A DNA stretch of 64,000 nt from UBA7985 sp038141425. GTDB taxonomy: Bacteria > Pseudomonadota > Alphaproteobacteria > UBA7985. The notes below the pieces were generated by a model. That model saw nothing but the letters and a program-made list of their open reading frames with translations, had not been told where the DNA came from and made no database searches. The stretch spans positions 1 through 64,000 of the forward strand of contig JAYQIC010000011.1 in assembly GCA_038141425.1 (NCBI GenBank). Direction: 5' to 3'. Below are positions 28,285 to 37,070 of this stretch, piece by piece. Every line of letters begins with the position of its first letter. Within the stretch, counting starts at the first letter, position 1. Both the position numbers and the translations under genes were made by a program.

Positions 28285-29598
28285 TCAGAGGATAAACCGG
28301 CTCAGGTCGGCGTCCTTTGCCAGCTCACCCACGTCATCGCGCACCTTGGCTTCGGTGATCTGGATGGTCTCGCCGTTGCGGTCGGGCGCGGTAAAGGAAA
28401 TCTCCTCCAGCAACCGTTCCATCACCGTGGCCAGCCGCCGCGCTCCGATATTCTCGACCGTCTGGTTGATCTCCGCCGACAGATCGGCGAGCGCGTCGAT
28501 CGACCCCTGATCGAAATCGAGGGTCACACCCTCGGTCTGCAACAGCGCCTTGTACTGCTTGATCAGCGAGTTCTCCGGCTCGGTCAGGATGCGCACGAAG
28601 TCGTCGCGGGTCAGCGGATTGAGCTCGACCCGGATCGGCATCCGCCCCTGCAATTCCGGGAGCAGATCGCTGGGCTTGGACAGGTGGAAGGCACCGGAAC
28701 AGATGAACAGCACGTGGTCGGTCTTCACTGGCCCGTACTTGGTGGTGACGGTCGTGCCTTCGATCAGCGGCAGCAGGTCGCGCTGCACGCCTTCGCGGCT
28801 GACCGAACCGCCACGGACTTCGGAATTGACCGCGATCTTGTCGATCTCGTCGAGGAAGACGATGCCGTCGTTCTCGACCCGCTCGATGGCGGTCCGGGTC
28901 AGGTCTTCCTGGTCGATCAGGTTGTCGGCCTCTTCCTCGACCAGCTGTTCGTAGGCGTCTTTGACCTTGAGCTTGCGCTTGACCTTGCGCTGCCCCAGAC
29001 CGCCGAGCATGTCGCTGAGGTTGATCATCCCCATCTGCGAACCGGGCATGCCGGGGATATCGAGCGATGGCATGCCACCGCCGGATTTGTCGTTGAGGTC
29101 GACCTCGACTTCGCGGTCGTCGAGCTTTCCCTCGCGCAGCATCTTGCGGAACTTCTGCTTGGTATCGTTGTTGGCCTCGGCCCCGGTGAGCACGTCGATC
29201 AGCCGGTCTTCAGCAACGATCTCGGCCTTGGCCTTAACGGCGTCGCGCTGCTGGGTGCGGGTGCTGGTGATGGCCAGCTCGACCAGATCGCGGACGATGG
29301 ACTCGACATCGCGGCCGACGTAGCCGACCTCGGTGAACTTGGTGGCCTCAACCTTCATGAAGGGCGCGTTGGCGAGCTTGGCCAACCGTCGGGCGATCTC
29401 GGTCTTGCCGCAGCCCGTGGGCCCGATCATCAGGATGTTCTTGGGCAGCACTTCTTCGCGCAGGCTGTCGGGCAGCTGCTGCCGCCGCCAGCGGTTGCGC
29501 AGCGCGACGGCAACGGCGCGCTTGGCGTCGCCCTGGCCAACGATGAAACGGTCGAGTTCGGAAACGATTTCCCGCGGTGAAAAGTTGCTGTGGCCCAT
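28285..29598 (-). CDS. hslU: ATP-dependent protease ATPase subunit HslU
   Basis: Unfoldase ring of the HslUV protease; 437 residues and intact. Walker A GPTGCGKT is at about 59-66 and Walker B IVFLDEIDKIA in the middle. The I-domain lies between (about 130-240). The sensor region RRLATVMERLLEEISF and the C-terminal tail DLSRFIL, which inserts into HslV, are conserved. It starts 2 bp after the hslV stop, so the pair is translated together. Confidence 0.97.
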   Translation of the reverse strand: MGHSNFSPREIVSELDRFIVGQGDAKRAVAVALRNRWRRQQLPDSLREEVLPKNILMIGPTGCGKTEIARRLAKLANAPFMKVEATKFTEVGYVGRDVESIVRDLVELAITSTRTQQRDAVKAKAEIVAEDRLIDVLTGAEANNDTKQKFRKMLREGKLDDREVEVDLNDKSGGGMPSLDIPGMPGSQMGMINLSDMLGGLGQRKVKRKLKVKDAYEQLVEEEADNLIDQEDLTRTAIERVENDGIVFLDEIDKIAVNSEVRGGSVSREGVQRDLLPLIEGTTVTTKYGPVKTDHVLFICSGAFHLSKPSDLLPELQGRMPIRVELNPLTRDDFVRILTEPENSLIKQYKALLQTEGVTLDFDQGSIDALADLSAEINQTVENIGARRLATVMERLLEEISFTAPDRNGETIQITEAKVRDDVGELAKDADLSRFIL

Positions 29599-29600
29599 TG

Positions 29601-30179
29601 TTATTTCGCGGCTCCTGCTTTGTTTTCCAGCTTTTCAAGGCGGATCGAATGGTTGGTGTAGACGCAGATATCCCCGGCGACCTTCATGGCCCGACGGGCG
29701 ATTTCCTCTGCCGTAAGACTATCGTCCTCGACCGTGATCAGGGCGCGGGCGGCCGATAAGGCGTAGTTCCCCCCCGACCCAATGGCGAGCACGCCATCAG
29801 CCTCAGCCTCGACCACGTCACCGTTGCCGGTGACGATCAGCGAGTGTTCGGCGTCGACCACGATCAGCATAGCCTCCAGCCGGCGCAGGTAGCGATCCTG
29901 CCGCCAGTCCTTGGCCAGCTCCACAGCGGCCCGGACGAGCTGCCCTGGGTAGGTTTCCAGCTTGGCTTCCAGCCGTTCGAACAGGGTGAAGGCGTCTGCG
30001 GTGGCACCGGCGAAACCGCCGACCACGTCGCTTCGCTTGCCCAGCCGGCGGACTTTTACGGCGCTGCCCTTCATCACCGTCGGGCCGAGGCTGACCTGCC
30101 CGTCACCGGCGACCACCACTTCGTCGCCCTTGCGGACGGACAGAATGGTGGTGCCGTGCATGGTATTTTCACTACTCAT
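29601..30179 (-). CDS. hslV: ATP-dependent protease proteolytic subunit HslV
   Basis: Peptidase of the HslUV complex, 192 residues. The N-terminal nucleophile Thr is exposed after removal of the leading residues at HGTTILSVRKG. Other motifs are GDGQVSLG, GFAGATADAFTL and the alternating GSGGNYALSAARAL. It is divergent from hisB, with 145 bp between them that should hold both promoters. Confidence 0.96.
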   Translation of the reverse strand: MSSENTMHGTTILSVRKGDEVVVAGDGQVSLGPTVMKGSAVKVRRLGKRSDVVGGFAGATADAFTLFERLEAKLETYPGQLVRAAVELAKDWRQDRYLRRLEAMLIVVDAEHSLIVTGNGDVVEAEADGVLAIGSGGNYALSAARALITVEDDSLTAEEIARRAMKVAGDICVYTNHSIRLEKLENKAGAAK

Positions 30180-30324
30180 CGGATCGAAACTTCCTCATTT
30201 CGGGTAGACGACTGCACAAAGACGTAAGGCGGGCGGGCCAGAGCCGCAAGGCACGGCGGTTGGACCCCTGCCCCAGAGCCTGCTAAAGAAGCGCGGCAAA
30301 ACCGACTTCGATAGGCCCAAGTCC

Positions 30325-30930
30325 ATGACGTCCCCCGCCCGCAAGGCCGCCGTAACGCGCAAAACAAACGAAACCGACGTGACCCTGTCCCTGAACCTCG
30401 ACGGGACCGGTGCCAACAGCATTTCGACCGGGATCGGTTTCCTCGACCATATGCTCGACCTGTTCGGCAAGCATAGTCTGATCGACCTCAGCGTTCAGGC
30501 CGAAGGCGATCTGCACATCGATGCGCACCACACGGCGGAAGACGTCGGTCTGGTGCTGGGACAGGCGCTGCGCGAGGCGCTGGGCGACAAGCGCGGGATC
30601 AGCCGCTACGGCCACGCCTACGTGCCCATGGACGAGGCGCTGGCACGCGCCGTGGTCGATTTCTCCGGCCGGCCACATCTGGTCTGGGACGCGCACTTCG
30701 AGATGCCGCGGCTGGGCGCCATGGAAACCGAGCTGTTCCGCGAGTTTTTCCAGGCCGTGACCAATGCAGCGCAAGCCAACGTGCACGTCCATGTGCTCTA
30801 CGGTGACAATAGCCACCACAAGGCCGAGGCCTGCTTCAAGGCCTTTGCCCGCGCGGTGCGCATGGCCGTGAGCGTCGATCCCCGGACGGCGGATCAGATC
30901 CCGTCGACCAAGGGTGCACTGGACGGTTGA
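30325..30930 (+). CDS. hisB: Imidazoleglycerol-phosphate dehydratase
   Basis: Monofunctional IGP dehydratase of histidine synthesis, 201 residues and intact. The two manganese-binding motifs are clear: GFLDHML, DAHHTAEDVG and YGDNSHHKAEACFKAFA. It starts the his cluster hisB-hisH-GNAT-hisA-hisF-hisE, and hisH begins 3 bp after its stop. Confidence 0.97.
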   Translation: MTSPARKAAVTRKTNETDVTLSLNLDGTGANSISTGIGFLDHMLDLFGKHSLIDLSVQAEGDLHIDAHHTAEDVGLVLGQALREALGDKRGISRYGHAYVPMDEALARAVVDFSGRPHLVWDAHFEMPRLGAMETELFREFFQAVTNAAQANVHVHVLYGDNSHHKAEACFKAFARAVRMAVSVDPRTADQIPSTKGALDG

Positions 30931-30933
30931 ACC

Positions 30934-31567
30934 ATGAAAACCGTGGTTGTCGACTATGGCTCGGGGAACCTTCGCTCGGCCGCTAAGGCGCTGGAACGCG
31001 TCAGCACCGGCCGGGTCGAGGTGACCGACCGGCCCGGGAGGTTGTTTCCGGCGCGGATTATCTGGTCGTGCCCGGTCAGGGGGCCTTAGCCGACTGTCGG
31101 CAGGGGCTACGCTCGATCGACGGCCTGTATGAGGCGATTGCTGACTTTGCCATAACCCGGGCGCGGCCGTTTCTGGGCATCTGCATCGGCATGCAGCTAA
31201 TGGCGACCCGTGGGCTTGAGCACGGGGTTCACCCCGGCTTCGACTGGATCCCCGGCGATATCGCCCCGCTCCGCCCGGCTGACCCCAGCCTGAAGATCCC
31301 GCAGATGGGCTGGAACAGCCTGCGTGCCACCAACAGCGGTGCGGCCCACCCCGTGCTCGAGGGCATGGACGGAGAAGACGTGTACTTCGTGCACTCTTTT
31401 GCGTTTGAAACCGCGCAGGCCGATCACCAACTGATGGTCACCGACTACGCCGCCGATGTGACCGCCGTCGTGGGTCGAGACAACATGATCGGTACGCAGT
31501 TTCACCCAGAAAAAGCCAGACCGTCGGGCTGAAGCTGCTCTCCCAGTTTCTGAGGTGGAAGCCGTGA
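30934..31567 (+). CDS. hisH: Imidazole glycerol phosphate synthase glutaminase subunit HisH (frameshifted)
   Basis: Glutamine amidotransferase partner of HisF. It starts MKTVVVDYGSGNLRS. The nucleophile motif FLGICIGMQLM contains the catalytic Cys, and FHPEKS holds the His-Glu pair. Two breaks are present: one in CCCGGG at 31033-31038 (one base restores EVVSGADYLVVPGQG), and one in the A run at 31510-31514 (one more A gives FHPEKSQTVGLKLLSQFL and a stop at 31565-31567). Both look like homopolymer errors. The stop overlaps the GTG of the next gene (GTGA). Confidence 0.94.
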
Positions 31568-32139
31568 GCCAGACTCCATCGAGAGACAGCACACAGACCA
31601 GCAGCGGCACGGCAGCAGCAGACGCCGAATTGAAGGTCGCGCTTGCCGAAAGCCTGAGCGAAGGCGACCTGCAGGACCTCTGTGACGCCACCGTGGACGC
31701 CATCAACGCCGGCGGCGGCTTCGGCTGGGTATCGCCCCCGCCGCGCGACACGCTCGAGCGATACTGGCAGGGGCTGCTGCTGATCCCGGACCGCCGGGTG
31801 TTTATCGCCCGTCTCGACGGCCTGATTGCTGGTTCGGTGCAACTGCACCTGCACCCCCGCAACAACGAGGCACAGGCCATGATCGGTCGGGTTACCACCG
31901 CCTTCGTCGCGACGTGGGCCCGGGGTAAGGGGCTGGGACACCTGCTGATTGACGCGGTTGAGGCCGACGCCGAGTTGATCGGCCTACGCGCCCTTACCCT
32001 CGACCTGCGCGAGACCCAGCGCAACGCGATTCGCACCTATGAAAGCCGTGGCTACACCCGCTGGGGGACGCAGCCGCAATACGCCCTGATCGACGGCCAG
32101 TGGATCGCCGGGCACCACTACGCCAAGGAACTGCGCTGA
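31564..32139 (+). CDS. GNAT-family N-acetyltransferase inside the his operon
   Basis: About 191 residues, starting at GTG 31564, which overlaps the hisH stop. The GNAT fold shows RVFIARLDGLIAGSVQL, the acetyl-CoA loop ARGKGLGHLLI and LTLDLRETQRNAIRTYESRGY near the C-terminus. The acceptor substrate is unknown. The tight packing between hisH and hisA (hisA starts 2 bp after its stop) means it is co-expressed with histidine synthesis. Confidence 0.9.
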   Translation: MSQTPSRDSTQTSSGTAAADAELKVALAESLSEGDLQDLCDATVDAINAGGGFGWVSPPPRDTLERYWQGLLLIPDRRVFIARLDGLIAGSVQLHLHPRNNEAQAMIGRVTTAFVATWARGKGLGHLLIDAVEADAELIGLRALTLDLRETQRNAIRTYESRGYTRWGTQPQYALIDGQWIAGHHYAKELR

Positions 32140-32140
32140 C

Positions 32141-32872
32141 ATGATCCTGTTTCCCGCCATCGACCTGAAAGACGGGCAGGTTGTACGCCTGCTGTACGGC
32201 GATATGGACGCCGTTACGGTCTACGGCGACAACCCCGGCGCGCGGGCCGCCGCCTTCGCTGATACCGGCTTTGACTGGCTGCACGTGGTCGACCTTAACG
32301 GCGCCATCGAAGGGCGTCCGGTCAATCGCGAGGCGGTCGAGGCGATCCGCGCTGCCTTCCCCGGCAAGATGCAACTCGGCGGGGGCATCCGCAGCCTTGA
32401 GAATATCGAAGCGTGGCTGAAGATCGGCGTCGACCGCGTCATCCTCGGCACCATCGCTGCCCGTGACCCGGAGCTGGTGCGCGAAGCCTGCCGCCGTTTC
32501 CCCGGACAGATCGTCGTCGGCATCGACGCCAAGGGCGGTAAGGTCGCCGTCGAAGGCTGGGTCGAAACCGGAGAGATGACTGCGCTGGACCTCGCACAGG
32601 CCTTCGAGACCGCTGGAGTGGCCGCCATCGTCTTTACCGACATCGACCGCGACGGTGCCCTGACCGGGGTCAATCTGGAGGCTACGGTCGCACTCGCCAA
32701 CGCGGTTTCGATCCCGGTGATTGCCAGCGGCGGGGTCGCCGATATCGAAGACATCCGCGCGGTGAAAGCGGCCCGCGACGCCGGCGCCAACCTCGAGGGC
32801 GCCATTTCCGGACGCGCGCTATACGACGGCCGCCTCGATGCCAGCGACGCGCTGGCGCTGATCCATGCTTAA
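32141..32872 (+). CDS. hisA: ProFAR isomerase HisA
   Basis: Phosphoribosylformimino-5-aminoimidazole carboxamide ribotide isomerase, a beta-alpha barrel of 243 residues. N-terminal LFPAIDLKDGQVVRL with the catalytic Asp, LQLGGGIRS-like motif (MQLGGGIRSLE), VVGIDAKGGKVAVEGW, DIDRDGALTG and VIASGGVADIED are all present. It overlaps hisF by 8 bp. Confidence 0.97.
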   Translation: MILFPAIDLKDGQVVRLLYGDMDAVTVYGDNPGARAAAFADTGFDWLHVVDLNGAIEGRPVNREAVEAIRAAFPGKMQLGGGIRSLENIEAWLKIGVDRVILGTIAARDPELVREACRRFPGQIVVGIDAKGGKVAVEGWVETGEMTALDLAQAFETAGVAAIVFTDIDRDGALTGVNLEATVALANAVSIPVIASGGVADIEDIRAVKAARDAGANLEGAISGRALYDGRLDASDALALIHA

Positions 32873-33638
32873 GGCGCGGGTGATCCCCTGCCTCGACGTT
32901 CACGCCGGGCGCGTGGTCAAGGGCGTCAATTTCGTCGATCTGGTCGACGCCGGTGACCCGGTAGAGCAGGCCAAGGTCTATGACGCGGCCGGTGCAGATG
33001 AGCTGTGTTTCCTCGACATCACCGCCAGCCACGAGGACCGCGACACCATCTACGACGTCGTGGCCCGCACGGCCGAGCAGGTGTTCGTGCCGCTGACCGT
33101 GGGCGGCGGGGTCCGCGCGGTCGAAGACGTGCGCAAGCTGCTTCTCGCCGGCGCGGACAAGGCGTCGATGAACTCGGCGGCCGTGACCGACCCGGACCTG
33201 ATCAACCGCGCGTCGGACAAGTACGGCAGCCAGTGCATCGTCGTCGCCATCGACGCCAAGGCGCGCGAGGACGGCAGCGGCTGGGACGTCTACACCCGCG
33301 GCGGTCGCCACAATACCGGGATCGACGCTGTGGCCTGGGCCGAGGATGCGGCACGCCGGGGGGCGGGCGAGATCCTGCTGACCTCCATGGACCGCGACGG
33401 CACCAAAATCGGCTTCAACCTCGACCTCACCCGCGCCGTGGCGGAAGCCGTGCCGGTGCCGGTAATTGCCAGCGGCGGGGTCGGCGAGCTTGACCACTTC
33501 GTCGATGGCATTCAGGAAGGCAAGGCCAACGCCGTACTGGCGGCGTCTGTCTTCCACTTCGGAACTTTCAGTATTGGTCAGGTTAAGGCTCACATGGCCC
33601 AAGCTGGCATTCCTATGCGCGAGTTGAAAAACCCATGA
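32865..33638 (+). CDS. hisF: Imidazole glycerol phosphate synthase cyclase subunit HisF
   Basis: Cyclase subunit that works with HisH; 257 residues and intact. Motifs: MLKARVIPCLDVHAGRVVKG with the catalytic Asp, ELCFLDITAS, PLTVGGGVRAVEDV, TSMDRDGTKIGF with the second catalytic Asp, and VIASGGVGELDH. It overlaps hisA upstream and the hisE start downstream (ATGA). Confidence 0.98.
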   Translation: MLKARVIPCLDVHAGRVVKGVNFVDLVDAGDPVEQAKVYDAAGADELCFLDITASHEDRDTIYDVVARTAEQVFVPLTVGGGVRAVEDVRKLLLAGADKASMNSAAVTDPDLINRASDKYGSQCIVVAIDAKAREDGSGWDVYTRGGRHNTGIDAVAWAEDAARRGAGEILLTSMDRDGTKIGFNLDLTRAVAEAVPVPVIASGGVGELDHFVDGIQEGKANAVLAASVFHFGTFSIGQVKAHMAQAGIPMRELKNP

Positions 33639-33976
33639 CGGCACTTACTGGAGAAACGCTGGATCAGGTCTTCGAGACCATTGCCAAGCGCCACCGCGAA
33701 TTCAAAGACGGTAAGGTCGGCAACAGCCGCACCGCCAAGTTGTTCAAGCGGGGCTCAGCCAAGATTGCGCAAAAACTCGGCGAAGAGGCTGTGGAAACGG
33801 TGATCGAGGCCATCAAGGGACGCAAAGGGCACCTCGTCGAGGAGTCCGCCGACCTGCTGTATTTCCTGCTCGTCACCTGGAAGGATCAGGGCATCGAGCC
33901 TGAGGATGTCTGGAAAGAGCTGAAGAAGCGGCACAAGCTGCCCGAAGCCGAAGAGCGCGCCGGACGGCTGGATTAG
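33635..33976 (+). CDS. hisE: Phosphoribosyl-ATP pyrophosphatase
   Basis: Second step of histidine synthesis; 113 residues. The MazG-like fold carries KIAQKLGEEAVETVIEA and ESADLLYFLLV, with metal-binding acidic residues. It overlaps hisF by 4 bp and closes the his cluster. The next gene (HIT protein) starts 67 bp on and may be co-transcribed. Confidence 0.96.
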   Translation: MTALTGETLDQVFETIAKRHREFKDGKVGNSRTAKLFKRGSAKIAQKLGEEAVETVIEAIKGRKGHLVEESADLLYFLLVTWKDQGIEPEDVWKELKKRHKLPEAEERAGRLD

Positions 33977-34043
33977 CCCGCCGGGTTGAATGGCCGGGCG
34001 GCCACCGTCCGTCCCCAGAAAGAGCACAGAGGAACATCGAGCC

Positions 34044-34406
34044 ATGGCCTACGACAACGACAACATCTTCGCCAAGATCCTGCGCGGGGAGATCCCCTGC
34101 AACAAAGTCTACGAGGACGAGTTTGCACTGGCCTTCCGCGATATCGCGCCGCAGGCGAAGGTGCACACGCTGGTGATCCCGAAGGGCGCCTACGTCAGCT
34201 TCGACGACTTCTCGGCCCAGGCCACAGACGCTGAAATCATCGGCTTCGTGCGGGCGGTGCAGAAGACCGCAGCGCTCGAAGGCGTTGTTGATTCGGGCTA
34301 CCGCCTGCTTGCCAACCACGGCGTCGATGGTGGTCAGGAAGTGCCGCATTTCCACGTTCACATCGCCGGTGGTGAGCGCTTGGGCGCCCTCGTCTCGCGC
34401 CCTTAA
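34044..34406 (+). CDS. HIT-family (histidine triad) nucleotide-binding protein
   Basis: 120 residues from ATG 34044, chosen over an upstream ATG at 33990 because the family starts near MAYDNDNIFAKILRGEIPC and a GAGGAA ribosome site precedes it. Motifs: FRDIAPQAKVHTLVIPK, and the histidine triad PHFHVHIAGG. HINT proteins hydrolyse nucleoside phosphoramidates. In alphaproteobacteria this gene often follows hisE, as here. Confidence 0.95.
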   Translation: MAYDNDNIFAKILRGEIPCNKVYEDEFALAFRDIAPQAKVHTLVIPKGAYVSFDDFSAQATDAEIIGFVRAVQKTAALEGVVDSGYRLLANHGVDGGQEVPHFHVHIAGGERLGALVSRP

Positions 34407-34547
34407 GCCCGAACGACCATCTCTAGGTCGAAAAGGTGTGGATAAACTCTCGCATATTACGGAGTCGTCTTGTTTTTGCCCAGAGTCGCAGGTATTTTGC
34501 ACTGATAAATTAATGGGTCGGCGCCGCGTTGCCCGACCGCGAATTTC

Positions 34548-35657
34548 ATGGGGCAGTCCTTGGACTTCTGGGATCGGCAGGAACCTTCAGCGGGACAGGA
34601 AACCACCGCGCTGAGCGAGGAGGCGGAAGCGCCCGTTCGCTTCGGTTTCGACCCCTATGAGTGGCAGGACTATCCCCTCGCTGCGATCCTCCGCGCCTAC
34701 CGCGAAGCCTACGGGCTGGAAATGGCGGAAATCGCCGATCACCTCCGTATCCGTGCACACTACCTCGGCATGCTCGAAGACGGCCGCTACGACGAACTGC
34801 CTGCGCGGCCCTACGCCATTGGCTTCGTCCGCTCCTACGCCAAATATCTCGGCCTACCGGTCGAAGATATGGTGCAGCGCTTCCGCGAAGAGATCGATGA
34901 CCTGCAGGCTCCGGTAATCCCGACGCCGCAGGCGTCGGCCGCACGGGTCCGACCCCGCAACGACAGCAGTCTGAGCCGCTTCGTGCTGGTACTGCTGGGT
35001 CTCATCGGTCTGATGTCGAGCTGGACCCTCTGGACCGTGGTCAGCAGCAACGAGCGCAACATCGCCACCGCCATTCTCGGCAACAACGACGCGGCGCTGG
35101 AGGATACCTTCCTCTACGGCGTGTCGCCCACCGACCCTGAAGCGCGGCGCGTGCTGGAGACCGAGGGGCGCGAACTGCCCGTCCAGCCCGAAGCGCCAGC
35201 GGCGACCGAGGGTCAGGAAGTCGTGGTGGCCAGCAACGATGCCCTCGATGAGGTCGAATCCCGCCTGCACGCGCCGGTCGGTGACAGCGTGCTGGGCATC
35301 CCTATTCCGAAACGCCGTGACCTTGCCATGGCACCCGCCGCCGAGGAGACAGCCCCGATCGACCGCAGCCTGCGTTACCGGCTGGTCGCCGTCGATCTCG
35401 TTTGGGTGCAGGTCCGGGATTTCCGCGAGAACATCATCGTTTCACAGATGCTGCAGCGCGGTGAGGAGCTTTCGGTCGACCATCAGGACGGGCTGCGGCT
35501 GTTTACTGTCAGCCCCCGCAACCTGCAGATCTTCGTGGGCGATGAAATCGCTGAACCCAAGGTACCGTCGCGGAATGAGCCGGTGATTTGGCCGCTGAAC
35601 CGCGAGTATCTGCTGCCCTTCTCCGAGCCGATGCAGGACGCTAGCGCCGCGCTGTAG
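34548..35657 (+). CDS. RodZ-like protein: Xre-type HTH, one membrane segment, DUF4115
   Basis: 369 residues. Residues about 40-110 form an Xre/RodZ-type helix-turn-helix (ILRAYREAYGLEMAEIADHL, YLGMLEDGRYDELP, GFVRSYAKYLGL). One membrane segment follows at about 147-166 (FVLVLLGLIGLMSSWTLWTV). After a low-complexity linker, the C-terminus has the RodZ/DUF4115 domain (WVQVRDFRENIIVSQMLQRGE, LFTVSPRNLQIFVGDE). In other bacteria RodZ links MreB to the membrane. In alphaproteobacteria this gene often precedes ispG or hisS; here hisS follows. Confidence 0.88.
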   Translation: MGQSLDFWDRQEPSAGQETTALSEEAEAPVRFGFDPYEWQDYPLAAILRAYREAYGLEMAEIADHLRIRAHYLGMLEDGRYDELPARPYAIGFVRSYAKYLGLPVEDMVQRFREEIDDLQAPVIPTPQASAARVRPRNDSSLSRFVLVLLGLIGLMSSWTLWTVVSSNERNIATAILGNNDAALEDTFLYGVSPTDPEARRVLETEGRELPVQPEAPAATEGQEVVVASNDALDEVESRLHAPVGDSVLGIPIPKRRDLAMAPAAEETAPIDRSLRYRLVAVDLVWVQVRDFRENIIVSQMLQRGEELSVDHQDGLRLFTVSPRNLQIFVGDEIAEPKVPSRNEPVIWPLNREYLLPFSEPMQDASAAL

Positions 35658-35831
35658 CCGGGCCGCTCAAACCCTTTCAAGACCTTACCTCTGCCCTGCC
35701 AGCCTCCCTTCGCAGCCCTGCGCGCACCCGCTTCCCCTCCCTGAGGGCAAGGCTGGCGTCGCAGCAATGGTCTTGCCAGCAGCAAGCCCCGTCCCCTACT
35801 TGTTGGCGACGCATCAACTGAGGTTTGATCC
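35658..35831. promoter_or_regulatory. Leader region upstream of hisS with an inverted repeat
   Basis: The 174-bp gap contains a perfect 8-bp inverted repeat, GCCAGCCT at 35698-35705 and AGGCTGGC at 35750-35757, with a 44-nt loop rich in pyrimidines. There is no T run, so it is not a standard terminator. It could be a transcribed structure upstream of hisS. Function unknown. Confidence 0.3.
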
Positions 35832-37070
35832 ATGGCAAAGCTGCAACCGGTCAAAGGCACCCGCGATCTCTACGGCGAAGAGGGTCGGGCCCAGCACCAC
35901 GTGATGAACGTGGCCGCCCAGGTTTCGCGCAGCTATGGCTACGACCGCATCGATACGCCAATGTTCGAGCAGGTCGAGGTCTTCAACCGTCCACTCGGCG
36001 AAACCTCCGATGTGGTGACCAAGGAAATGTTCGATTTCCACACCAAGGGCGGCGATCACGTCGTCCTCCGGCCGGAGAACACGGCCGGTGTCGTCCGCGC
36101 CATCATTTCCAACGGCCTGACCCACGACCTGCCCGGGCGGTATTTCTACGCCGGGCCACAGTTCCGCTACGAACGCCCGCAGGCCGGACGCTACCGGCAG
36201 TTCACCCAGATCGGGGTGGAGCTGGTCGGCCCGGAACAGCCTGCCGCCGACGTGGATGTTATCGCGTGCGGCTGGCAAATCCTCGCCGAGCTCGGACTGA
36301 CCGAGCACGTCACGGTGCACCTGAACACCCTCGGCTATACCGACAGCCGCAACGCCTACCGAAGCGAGCTGGTGGCCTACTTTCAAGACCACCGGGACAA
36401 GCTGAGCGAAGACTCGCTGACCCGGCTGGAAAAGAACCCGCTGCGGATCCTCGACAGCAAGGACGAGGGCGACCGCGCGCTGCTGCCCGCTGCGCCGAAG
36501 TTCGTCGACCACTTGAATACGCTCTCGCAGGACCACTACGCGGCAGTAAAAGCCGGGCTCGATAACCTCGGCCTGCCCTACCAGCACGACGACAATCTCG
36601 TGCGCGGTTTCGACTACTACTGCCACACGGCCTTTGAGTTCATCACCACCCAGCTGGGGGCGCAGGGAACGGTGCTCGGTGGGGGTCGCTACGACGGCCT
36701 CGCCAAGTTGCTGGGTGGGCCGGACATGGCCGGTGTCGGCTGGGCCGCCGGGGTCGACCGCCTCGCCATGCTGCTGGGCAGCGCGCCGGTGGATCAGGCG
36801 CCGATCGCCGTGGTTCCGCTCGGGGCTGAGGCAGAAACGCTGGCCCAGCGGCTGGTGTTCGAGATGCGGGCTGCCGGCCTGCTGGTCGACATGAACTACA
36901 GCGGCAACATGAAAAAACGCCTGACCCGGGCGAACAAGGTGCAGGCCGCGACGGCCGTGATCATCGGCGAAGATGAAATCGCGGCCGGCGTCGCTCTGGT
37001 CCGCAATATGGAAGACGGGGCGCAGCGCGAAGTCGCCCTCGACCGGCTGGTGGCGGAGCTGTCTGCGTGA
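35832..37070 (+). CDS. hisS: Histidyl-tRNA synthetase
   Basis: Class II synthetase of 412 residues, intact. N-terminal AKLQPVKGTRDLYGEE, motif 2 region YERPQAGRYRQFTQIG, histidine-binding GFDYYCHTAFEF-like motif (VRGFDYYCHTAFE), motif 3 GGGRYDGL and AAGVDRLAML, then the C-terminal anticodon-binding domain (IAVVPLGAEA). It overlaps the prfA start (GTGA), so translation is coupled. Confidence 0.98.
   Translation: MAKLQPVKGTRDLYGEEGRAQHHVMNVAAQVSRSYGYDRIDTPMFEQVEVFNRPLGETSDVVTKEMFDFHTKGGDHVVLRPENTAGVVRAIISNGLTHDLPGRYFYAGPQFRYERPQAGRYRQFTQIGVELVGPEQPAADVDVIACGWQILAELGLTEHVTVHLNTLGYTDSRNAYRSELVAYFQDHRDKLSEDSLTRLEKNPLRILDSKDEGDRALLPAAPKFVDHLNTLSQDHYAAVKAGLDNLGLPYQHDDNLVRGFDYYCHTAFEFITTQLGAQGTVLGGGRYDGLAKLLGGPDMAGVGWAAGVDRLAMLLGSAPVDQAPIAVVPLGAEAETLAQRLVFEMRAAGLLVDMNYSGNMKKRLTRANKVQAATAVIIGEDEIAAGVALVRNMEDGAQREVALDRLVAELSA

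Noticed and set aside
32682..33644. A 320-residue minus-strand open frame
   Set aside because: Antisense to hisF and hisA; the his genes match their families along their whole length.
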